This document shows, in pieces, positions 1 through 8,127 of a stretch of 64,000 nt of DNA. Source of the stretch: Oscillospiraceae bacterium (GTDB taxonomy: Bacteria > Bacillota > Clostridia > Oscillospirales > Acutalibacteraceae); the NCBI GenBank assembly GCA_031256825.1, contig JAIRPV010000027.1:1-64000 (forward strand), read 5' to 3'. The position numbers and the translations under genes are program-made. The number at the start of each line of letters is the position of its first letter. Position 1 is the stretch's first letter. Under the pieces are notes generated by a model. That model was given only the letters and a program-made list of their open reading frames with translations. It searched no databases and was not told the DNA's origin.

Positions 1-2
1 CG

Positions 3-3000
3 GAAAATCAGCTGACGGCGCTGGTGGATCCGATTCTGGCGCTGATCGAGCAGCTGCTGACCGCGCCGGTGACGACGCTGCTGCAGGTGCTGCCGAATGT
101 GGCATATCTCATCAGCGAATCGAGCGATTCCGGCAAATCGATTCTGCAACAGGCGCTGGACAACATTTTGGCGCCGGTGAAGCAGGGGCTGTCTCTGGTG
201 AGCGGCTTGGCGCCCGACCTGAATCTTGACCTGAGCTTCCTGGAAGATCTGGGGCTGGAAGAGCTGCTCAACAAGACGCTGGCGGACGCGGGTCTGACGC
301 TGGAGGTGGCAGATCTCATCGTCGGGACGAAGACGGAGTTTGAAGATCCGCAACTGGTGAAGGTTGGCCTAGACAACCAGACGGAGCACGATGGCCAGAC
401 CACGAGTTGCAAAGGCGCGCACTATATCGCGACAGCGGGGCAAGAAGACGCAGTGCTGACGCAGTTGCTGGATAAACTGGGCGTGCTGGCCATGGCAGAT
501 GATTACAAGGAACTGTTCGACATTTTGTTCGGTCTGGATCTGAGCAAAGACGTGAAGGCAATCGACTACGGCGATACCGACACCCAACCGGCTGGCCCGA
601 CAGGGAAGGCGACCGCGCCGGGCGATATCCTCGGCAATCCGAACCTGGCGTGGTTTACGCAGCCGCAGGGCACGAAGACGGTAAGCGCGGCGAAGTACCT
701 GACGGACAACGCGGACGCGGTGCTCAACTACCTGTGGTCTTCGCTGATTGGCGACAGCACCACCGGCGTTCAGGATGCGCTGGCCGGGATCCTTTACAAC
801 GTCTATATGGATCAGAAGCCGATGATCGCGAACCTGCTCGACGAAGCCGCGAATTTCAACGCCGACCTGAGAGCTTATCTGGATACGCTCGACTTGTTGA
901 ACCTGACCGATACGCAGATTGCGAACATTATTGACACGCTGGTGGGCGACACAATCTACGATACGGTAATGAACATCTTTGGCCGCGATCTTTACAGCGG
1001 CGAGGTATTCACGGTGCTGATGACGGTGGTTGGCGGGCTGCTGAACTCTCTGAATCTGCCGATCGACATTACGACGCTCAATGCAATCGACCTGGGCGAT
1101 ATTCTGAAGGACGTGGCGATTCTGCAGGGCGCGAAAGTGAACGCGCTGGCGCTGCTGGATAGCGTGCTGAAGATCGACGGCAGAGGGATTGGCGCAGGCG
1201 TTCAGACGCTGCTGGATAACTTCATGAACCCGACGACCATCAGCAGCCTTGCCTCCGGTATCACGAGCCGCGCTAGCTTCTTCGACGCGCTGTATCAGGT
1301 GATTGACCCGATTATGCCGATCTTCAACGTGCTGTTGGCTGGCAGCAGCCTGGAAATCCTCGGGGACGGCGGCGAAACCATCAACAAAGACAACAAGAAC
1401 GGCCAGGGCACGAGCGGCTCCGCGGATGCGACAGGATTCCTGAATATCCTTGGCTTCCAAGGCTATGGCAGCGGATTGCTCCCGATTCTCATGGGCATCG
1501 GCGGCGGCGTGGAAGGCTTCAACGAACTTCTGACAAGCCCGACCGCGTTCGAGAACATGGCGAAGAACGGCGACACGAACGGTCAGATTCAGGCGCTCTT
1601 CGACCCGATCATGTATCTGATTGAGCAGCTGCTGCAAAGCCCGGTGGCGACGCTGCTGCAAATGCTCCCGAATCTGGCGTATCTCATCAGCGATAACGAG
1701 AACCACACAGGCGAGTCGATTCTGCAACAGGCGCTGAACAACATTCTGGCGCCGGTGGAACAAGGCCTGGCTCTGGTGAGCGGCTTGGTGCCCGACCTGA
1801 ATGTTGACCTGAGCTTCCTGAAGAATCTGGGGCTGGAAGAGCTGATCAACCAGGCGCTGGCGAACGCGGGCCTGACGCTGGAGGTGGCAGATCTCATCGT
1901 CGGCGACAAGACTGGCTTCGAAGGCGGCCTGAAAGACGTTGGCGTGAAGGGCGAAGGCGGCGGCGCGGACTATATCAAGATCAAGGGAGCCGAAGACGCG
2001 CTGCTGACGCAGATTCTTGACAAGGCCGGCATTCTGGATTATATCAAGGAAAACGGCCTGGATGGGTTGATTGGCCTGCTGGGCGGCGACGGAAGCATTG
2101 TTGACATGGAGCTTGAGCCTATCAACTATCGCGTTGCGCCGAATCCCACGCAAGAAACGCAGCGCAGCTGGTTCAACAAACAGCGCGTTGGCCAATACCT
2201 GGTCGAGAATGCGGATGCGGTGATCAACTGGGCCTGGGCGGAACTCTTCGCCGGGAACCAGGAGGGCAGGGATTATGTTGGCAACCTGCTGGGCGGCTTG
2301 CAGATCGAGGATACGCTGGAAGGCACAGTGGCGCATATCTGGGATAGCGCGCTCTTCCAGGAGAACTTCGAGAAGATCATTGCGACGGTGCAGGAACTGC
2401 TGACCAACCTGGGTCTGACCAGCGCGGGCAAGCTCACCCTGACCGTTGCGGGCGCAACCTTTACGCTGGATCTGGTGGATATTCTCAGCAAGATCGTCAG
2501 CATCGACGGCACCCGGCTGGATCTCACCAACCCGATCAAATGGATCATGGAGTACGATCCGAGCACGCAGACGATCGATTCCGCGGATTCGCTGAAGGCG
2601 GCGCTGGTTGACTTCCTCAGCCCGCTCATGCCGATTCTGAATGTGTTCCTCGCGGGCAGCGATCTGGAACTGATTATGGGCGGCGACATCAATGCGCTGA
2701 ATGGCAACGGGAAGTACCCGGATGGCCTTGGCACGGAGGATGAAGGCGCGTTCCTGCGCTTGAGCGGCTACAGCGGCTACAAATATGGCCTGCTGCCGAT
2801 CCTCATGGCGCTCGGCGCGGATGTGCCCGGCTACTTCGACATTCTGACAACGCCAGAGGAATATGGCGCGGACGATGCCACCACGGAAGATCAGATCGCG
2901 GCGATCATCGACCCGATTCTCTACCTGCTCGACCGCCTGTCGGTCTATCCGGTGGAAACGGTGATGGAACTTCTGCCGAACCTGGCATACTTTGTCAGCG

Positions 3001-5060
3001 ACGAGGTGAGCGGCGAATCTTCCCTGATGCAGCAAGCGATTGACCACATTCTCTATCCGGTCACGGTTCTGCTGGGCAAGAGCGATCTGCTGCCCGCAGT
3101 GCTGACGGATCTGAAGCTGGGCGCGATGCTCAACAAGCTGCTGACCAGTGTGATCGCGGGCCTGCCCGACAACTTTATGCTCAACATCAAGGGCTTTACC
3201 CTCGAAGACCTGATCATTGGCGAAAAGACGAAGTTTGGCAGCAGCCCATGGGATTGGAACGAAGTGGGCAGAGGCACTTACGGCGACTTCATCAAGGTGG
3301 ATCGCGCCGGCCTGCTGATTCAGCTGCTCGACAAAGCAGGCGCCTTCCAGCTGATGGAAGAGCAGAGCCTGACCGGCCTGGTGAAGCTCATCAATCCAGA
3401 GAATCCCTATCAGTCCACCTTTATCCGTTACGAGGCGATGAAGTCCGGTTCCGGCCTGAAGCTCTATCCAACGATTTGGTGGCGCAGGGCGCACGCGGAA
3501 TATATTGCAACCCGCGCGGATGACTTCATGAATAAGCTCTGGATTCTCCTGTTCGGCAAGCCGTTCGGCACCCTGAAACTGGAGGGCAAGACCGAGGAAG
3601 ACAACTTCCTGACTTCGCTGCTGGGCGACGCGCTTTATACGCAGGCCAATTTCGACAAGATTGTCGGCCTGGTGAAGGGCTACATCCCCGCGCTCGACAA
3701 CATGGAGCTGATACCCAACGTGACGCTCAGAGAGCTGCTCTACAAGGTGGTCACGGTCGACGGCGTGAACGTTGACGTGCTGGCGATGCTCCAGCACCTG
3801 AAGACATGGCAGCCGCTGGAACCCGTTACCGGGAAGGAAAGCTTCATCAACGGCCTGCTGGATTATCTTGAACCCGCGATACCGCTGCTCGACTACGTGC
3901 TGGCCGGCAAAGACCTCGAACTCATTACCGGCGGCGACATCAACACTTCGAGCGAGGAGCACTACACCGGCGGGGATCCCAATATCGGCGGCACGATCAC
4001 GAGCGTTGCGCCCGGTATTGGCACGAAAGATAACGGCCCGCTCCTGAAAGCCATCGGCTACGACGGCTACCGCTACGGCCTGATCCCGATTTTCGAAGCC
4101 CTGCTCAAGCCGATCGGCGCCGAGAAAGAAATCCTTTCCGCCAGCGCTTACAAAGCGCTGAACGGCCGCGACAAGCTCAACGCCATTCTGCATCCGCTGT
4201 TCTATCTCGTCGAGCAAGTGGTGAGCAAACCGGTGGACACCATCATCAGCATTCTGCCGAACCTGTGCTACTTCATGAGCGAGAATACGCAGGCGCAAGA
4301 CTCCCCGCTGCAACAGAGCCTTGACCGCCTGACCTACTCCCTCAACTACCTGTTGAACGAAGTTGGCGTTGGCAAGCTGCTCGGCATTGAACTGGGTTCC
4401 TCCGAAGGCGGTTCGATGGTTCGCCTGAGCGTGCGCGAATTGCTCGATGGCGTTATCGCAGGCATTGGCCTGAAGTTCAATATCAACCTTGACCACCTGA
4501 TTGTTGGGAAGCTCGTTGATTATGTTTCGATTTCCGGCGGCAACGCGAAATACGTTTCCGTGAAGGAAAAAGGCGCGCGCGGCGATCTGTTGACGGCGCT
4601 GATCCGCATCATCATCCAGATCTACACCGACCCGGCCAATCGCGACTTTATCCTGAACTTCCTGCTGAACTCGATTGGTCTGAAGGGGCTTACCTTCAAT
4701 GCGGTGAAGAGCTTCCTGATTGTAATCAGCAAGATTGTTCTCGCCACCCGCTGGGGTACCGATATGGCGATCAACAGCCTCTTCGTGATATTCTTCTTCG
4801 CCAATGGCGCAGTGTCCTTCATCTTCAACCGCTGGATGTTCCGCAACAGAACGCTCTACCAGCTCTACCTGGATCTGGTGCATATCGGCGGATTTGCGAA
4901 AAAGGCTGCTGAAGGCCTCAACGAATTCTTCAAGAAGTACTGGCTCAGTTTCTTCACCTTCGACGGCGGCTGCCACGAATTCGGGCTGATTTACCAGTAC
5001 AGCACCTTCTTCGACTGGCTCAGGGCCATGTTCGCGAAGCTGATCTTCTGGAAGAAGTAG
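3..5060 (+). CDS. Giant repeat-containing protein, 5' truncated by the window; at least four copies of a ~430-530 aa repeat; function unknown
   Basis: Open frame from the window edge (ENQLTALVDPILALIEQLL...). Repeated blocks DPIxxLIEQLLxxPVxTLLQxLPNLAYLISD begin near nt 27, 1606, 2914 and 4190; repeated LMPILNVxLAGSDLELxxGGDIN and GYxGYxYGLLPI motifs; C-terminus ...WLRAMFAKLIFWKK. Confidence 0.85.
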   Translation, partial: ENQLTALVDPILALIEQLLTAPVTTLLQVLPNVAYLISESSDSGKSILQQALDNILAPVKQGLSLVSGLAPDLNLDLSFLEDLGLEELLNKTLADAGLTLEVADLIVGTKTEFEDPQLVKVGLDNQTEHDGQTTSCKGAHYIATAGQEDAVLTQLLDKLGVLAMADDYKELFDILFGLDLSKDVKAIDYGDTDTQPAGPTGKATAPGDILGNPNLAWFTQPQGTKTVSAAKYLTDNADAVLNYLWSSLIGDSTTGVQDALAGILYNVYMDQKPMIANLLDEAANFNADLRAYLDTLDLLNLTDTQIANIIDTLVGDTIYDTVMNIFGRDLYSGEVFTVLMTVVGGLLNSLNLPIDITTLNAIDLGDILKDVAILQGAKVNALALLDSVLKIDGRGIGAGVQTLLDNFMNPTTISSLASGITSRASFFDALYQVIDPIMPIFNVLLAGSSLEILGDGGETINKDNKNGQGTSGSADATGFLNILGFQGYGSGLLPILMGIGGGVEGFNELLTSPTAFENMAKNGDTNGQIQALFDPIMYLIEQLLQSPVATLLQMLPNLAYLISDNENHTGESILQQALNNILAPVEQGLALVSGLVPDLNVDLSFLKNLGLEELINQALANAGLTLEVADLIVGDKTGFEGGLKDVGVKGEGGGADYIKIKGAEDALLTQILDKAGILDYIKENGLDGLIGLLGGDGSIVDMELEPINYRVAPNPTQETQRSWFNKQRVGQYLVENADAVINWAWAELFAGNQEGRDYVGNLLGGLQIEDTLEGTVAHIWDSALFQENFEKIIATVQELLTNLGLTSAGKLTLTVAGATFTLDLVDILSKIVSIDGTRLDLTNPIKWIMEYDPSTQTIDSADSLKAALVDFLSPLMPILNVFLAGSDLELIMGGDINALNGNGKYPDGLGTEDEGAFLRLSGYSGYKYGLLPILMALGADVPGYFDILTTPEEYGADDATTEDQIAAIIDPILYLLDRLSVYPVETVMELLPNLAYFVSDEVSGESSLMQQAIDHILYPVTVLLGKSDLLPAVLTDLKLGAMLNKLLTSVIAGLPDNFMLNIKGFTLEDLIIGEKTKFGSSPWDWNEVGRGTYGDFIKVDRAGLLIQLLDKAGAFQLMEEQSLTGLVKLINPENPYQSTFIRYEAMKSGSGLKLYPTIWWRRAHAEYIATRADDFMNKLWILLFGKPFGTLKLEGKTEEDNFLTSLLGDALYTQANFDKIVGLVKGYIPALDNMELIPNVTLRELLYKVVTVDGVNVDVLAMLQHLKTWQPLEPVTGKESFINGLLDYLEPAIPLLDYVLAGKDLELITGGDINTSSEEHYTGGDPNIGGTITSVAPGIGTKDNGPLLKAIGYDGYRYGLIPIFEALLKPIGAEKEILSASAYKALNGRDKLNAILHPLFYLVEQVVSKPVDTIISILPNLCYFMSENTQAQDSPLQQSLDRLTYSLNYLLNEVGVGKLLGIELGSSEGGSMVRLSVRELLDGVIAGIGLKFNINLDHLIVGKLVDYVSISGGNAKYVSVKEKGARGDLLTALIRIIIQIYTDPANRDFILNFLLNSIGLKGLTFNAVKSFLIVISKIVLATRWGTDMAINSLFVIFFFANGAVSFIFNRWMFRNRTLYQLYLDLVHIGGFAKKAAEGLNEFFKKYWLSFFTFDGGCHEFGLIYQYSTFFDWLRAMFAKLIFWKK

Positions 5061-5076
5061 CGGATACGTCACAAAA

Positions 5077-5110
5077 GCCCCCTTCCCCCTCGCGGGGAGG
5101 GGGGCGAAAA
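5077..5110 (+). terminator. Intrinsic terminator-like hairpin after the repeat protein
   Basis: gcccccttcccc-ctcgc-ggggaggggggc followed by an A/T-rich stretch. Confidence 0.6.
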
Positions 5111-5135
5111 TTTTATCTATTTTTCATTTTTTCCC

Positions 5136-5164
5136 TTGACAAATGGTAAGTATTGTGATATCAT
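5136..5164 (+). promoter_or_regulatory. SigA-type promoter
   Basis: TTGACA-17 nt-TATCAT. Confidence 0.65.
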
Positions 5165-5195
5165 ATATCCAATGTTTTGAAAGGAGGCGCGAGGA

Positions 5196-5255
5196 ATGAT
5201 GTATCATTATGATGGAAGGCAATGTTCCTGCGCCGGCGCATGTCGTAATACATAG
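5196..5255 (+). CDS. Short Cys-rich ORF (leader peptide or small peptide) MMYHYDGRQCSCAGACRNT
   Basis: Strong RBS AAAGGAGG just upstream, in-frame stop, followed by an intrinsic terminator before the ABC gene. Confidence 0.5.
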   Translation: MMYHYDGRQCSCAGACRNT

Positions 5256-5268
5256 ATCATATGGTATT

Positions 5269-5303
5269 GCGTGCAGCCGTGTTGCGGTTGTGCGCATTTT
5301 TTT
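5269..5303 (+). terminator. Intrinsic terminator/attenuator between the short ORF and the ABC transporter gene
   Basis: gcgtgcagccg-tgttg-cggttgtgcgc (11-bp stem with G-U pairs) then ATTTTTTT. Confidence 0.6.
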
Positions 5304-5320
5304 ATTTTCGAGGAGGCTAT

Positions 5321-7615
5321 ATGAAGAAAGCAAAAGCGGGCAAGCCGCCCGGCGCCGGATTGCCGGCAGAAGTGCTTGCGCTGCTCGGGGCGCAGGGGCT
5401 TGACGTGGATGGATTGATCCTGTCTGCCGTGGGCGACATGGACAATGAGGGGAACTATTGCGCCGCCTGGATGGCGTTCGACCGACAGGGATTTTACCTG
5501 GCGTTTGGCGAAGTTTCGCGTAAAAAGCGCAAACGCGCCCCGGCGCTGGAATACCGGCTGGACACGCTGCAAAGCATTCCCGCGCAGGAGATCGACGAAC
5601 TGAAACTGGAGCGGTATGTGACCACCGGTCGCCTGATTGCTGTGCAGGGCGGCGACGACGTGCCGCTGGCGCGTTTTTCGATTGGCCTATGCGGCAAGCT
5701 GCAACAATTGTGCGATTGCTTTAACGCGATGCGTCAGGAGCGCGACATGACGCCGTTCCTGAAAGCGGGGCAGGGGAGCGTCTGCCCCAAATGCGGCGAC
5801 GCTTACCCGGATGACAAAAAAATTTGCCCCCGCTGCGGAAAATCTTCCGGCTCCACGGTGCGGCGGCTGTTTTCCTTCTTTGGCGGTTACGGTTGGCAGA
5901 TTGCTGTGACGCTGTTGTTCTTGTTTTTGGCGACAGGATTCGACGTGCTTCTGCCAAAACTCACCACGCAAACCCTGTTTGACCGCGTCCTTTATACAGG
6001 AAACATGGAACCGGTCGCCCAGCGGATCGCTTCGCTCGGCTGGCTGGTGCTGGCGATATTGGGGGTGCGCGCGCTCGACGTCGCGTTGAAAATGGCCACG
6101 GACTGGGTGCAGGTGGCCCTGGACATCAAGCGAAAAATTTTTGCCGCCATGCAAAAACTCTCCGTCGAATTTTACGCGTCGAAGCAAACCGGGCAACTCA
6201 TGGAGCGCGTCAGCAAAGACACAACCAACATCTACTGGTTTTTTATGGATGGCCTGCCGTATATCATCGTTTGCCTGGTGCAGCTGCTGGGCGCTATTGG
6301 GATGATGTTCTCGATTAGCTGGCGGCTGAGCCTGTTGCTGCTGGGGGTTGTGCCGATTTTGCTGCCGTTTGTCCTTTTGAGCGATAAACTTTTTCGCCGG
6401 TTACATCATAAAGCCTGGGCAAAATCCGCGCGGCTGACCTCCATGGTCAGCGACAACATCAATGGGCAGCGCGTCATCAAGGCGTTTTCGCAGGAAAAAG
6501 CGGAACTGTCGCGCTTTCAAGAGATGAGCGGCGGCCTGCGCGAAGCCGAACTGCGGTTGTTCCGCTACGAAGGCACGATGTTCCCGATGCTCACGGGCGT
6601 CATTGCCATGCTGAGCGCCGGCGTGCTGATATTGGGCGGCTTGCAGGTGCTGGATGGGCAGCTAAAAATCGGCGGATTGCTCAGTTTTGTGATATATCTT
6701 AACATGATGCGCACGCCGCTGGATTTTTTGGGCAGCGTCTTCGACTGGTGGGCCGAAGCGAAAGATTCCGCGCAGCGCGTGTTTGAGGTGGTCGACGCGC
6801 AGCCCGATGTGCGTGAACCGGAGCATCCGCTGCTGCCGGAGGAATTTCGTGGCCGGGTGGAACTGCGCGAGCTGGAGTTTGAGTACGAACCCGCGCGCCC
6901 CGTCATCAAAAAGGTGAGCCTTGTGGCCGAGGCCGGGCAGATGTTGGGGATTGTTGGCAAGACCGGCGCCGGAAAAACGACCATCGCCAGTCTGATTTCA
7001 CGACTTTACGATTCGAAAGTGGGCGCGGTTCTGATTGACGGCATTGATGTGAAAGATTTGCCCCAGTCGCTGCTGCGCAAGCAAATTGGCTTGGTCAGCC
7101 AGGATATTTATCTGTTTACCGCGTCGATTGCCGACAATATTCGCTATGCCAAGCCGGATGCTACCCAGGCGGAGGTGATGGCGGCGGCTAAAGCGGCGGC
7201 GGCCCACGAATTTATCCTGCGCCTGCCAGATGCTTACGAAACCCGCGTGGGCAATGGGGGTCAGGCGCTTTCCGGCGGGGAGCGGCAGCGTGTTTCGATT
7301 GCCCGCGCGATTTTGCAAAACCCAAAGATCCTGATTCTGGATGAAGCCACAGCCGCCATGGACACGGCCACCGAGCGCAGCATCCAGGAATCGCTGGGAA
7401 AACTCAAAGCGGGCCGCACCACAATCGCCATTGCGCACCGGCTGAGCACCCTGCGCGACGCGGACAGGCTTGCGGTAATCGAGGGGGGAGAACTGACAGA
7501 ATTTGGTACGTTCAAAGAGCTGTTGCGCGAAAGGGGAGCGTTCTATTCGCTCTATCAGGTGCAGCAGCAAGCTTTGGCAACCATGGGGAGCATCGACGAC
7601 GAAAGGGGAGACTAA
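5321..7615 (+). CDS. ABC transporter ATP-binding/permease protein with N-terminal extension and zinc ribbon
   Basis: RBS gaggagg before ATG 5321; CPKCGDAYPDDKKICPRCG; exporter TM domain; Walker A GKTGAGKTT; LSGGERQRVSIARAIL; ILDEATAAMD. Confidence 0.93.
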   Translation: MKKAKAGKPPGAGLPAEVLALLGAQGLDVDGLILSAVGDMDNEGNYCAAWMAFDRQGFYLAFGEVSRKKRKRAPALEYRLDTLQSIPAQEIDELKLERYVTTGRLIAVQGGDDVPLARFSIGLCGKLQQLCDCFNAMRQERDMTPFLKAGQGSVCPKCGDAYPDDKKICPRCGKSSGSTVRRLFSFFGGYGWQIAVTLLFLFLATGFDVLLPKLTTQTLFDRVLYTGNMEPVAQRIASLGWLVLAILGVRALDVALKMATDWVQVALDIKRKIFAAMQKLSVEFYASKQTGQLMERVSKDTTNIYWFFMDGLPYIIVCLVQLLGAIGMMFSISWRLSLLLLGVVPILLPFVLLSDKLFRRLHHKAWAKSARLTSMVSDNINGQRVIKAFSQEKAELSRFQEMSGGLREAELRLFRYEGTMFPMLTGVIAMLSAGVLILGGLQVLDGQLKIGGLLSFVIYLNMMRTPLDFLGSVFDWWAEAKDSAQRVFEVVDAQPDVREPEHPLLPEEFRGRVELRELEFEYEPARPVIKKVSLVAEAGQMLGIVGKTGAGKTTIASLISRLYDSKVGAVLIDGIDVKDLPQSLLRKQIGLVSQDIYLFTASIADNIRYAKPDATQAEVMAAAKAAAAHEFILRLPDAYETRVGNGGQALSGGERQRVSIARAILQNPKILILDEATAAMDTATERSIQESLGKLKAGRTTIAIAHRLSTLRDADRLAVIEGGELTEFGTFKELLRERGAFYSLYQVQQQALATMGSIDDERGD

Positions 7616-7616
7616 C

Positions 7617-8117
7617 ATGGAAAGCGGACTGCGCATGGAATTTGTGCCGGTGGGAGCGTGCCGGTTCTACCGCAACGCGCGCGGCTTTTTGGGGCTGGAG
7701 CTGGATGGGCGGGATTACCGCCGCGTCAGTTTGCGCCGGGCGTTGCCCTTTACCGCGCCGGAGCGCTACATTTGCGTGGCGGATATGGAGGACAAAGAGA
7801 TTGCCGTCATCGAGTCCATCGAGGCGTTCGACGAGAGCCAGCAGGCGCTACTGCGCGAAGAGCTTGGCATTCGCTATTTTTATCCGGTGGTGACGGCGGT
7901 GAAGTCTGTGAAGGAAAAAATGGGTTCGTATTATTTGCAGATTTCGGTAGGCGCGCACGAGATGAATATCGCTGTGAAGGATATTAGCAAAAACATCCGG
8001 CAAATGGAAGCAAATCGCCTGATTGTGACAGATGTTGACGGCAACCGCTACCTGATCCCGGATGTCTACGCCATCTCGAAAAAAAATCTTCGTATGCTGG
8101 AACCCTATCTCTACTAG
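7617..8117 (+). CDS. DUF1854 domain-containing protein
   Basis: 167 codons between two ABC exporters; sequence resembles DUF1854 (GxxYRRVSLRRALPFTAPERYICVAD...EIAVIESIE...). Confidence 0.75.
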   Translation: MESGLRMEFVPVGACRFYRNARGFLGLELDGRDYRRVSLRRALPFTAPERYICVADMEDKEIAVIESIEAFDESQQALLREELGIRYFYPVVTAVKSVKEKMGSYYLQISVGAHEMNIAVKDISKNIRQMEANRLIVTDVDGNRYLIPDVYAISKKNLRMLEPYLY

Positions 8118-8127
8118 GAGGTGAAAC

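Noticed and set aside
369-5072. 1567-aa ORF on the minus strand opposite the giant repeat gene
   Set aside because: Antisense of a strongly biased repetitive gene. The translated product is low-complexity (Q/V/R/H-rich) with no recognisable domain; long open antisense frames are expected from codon bias.
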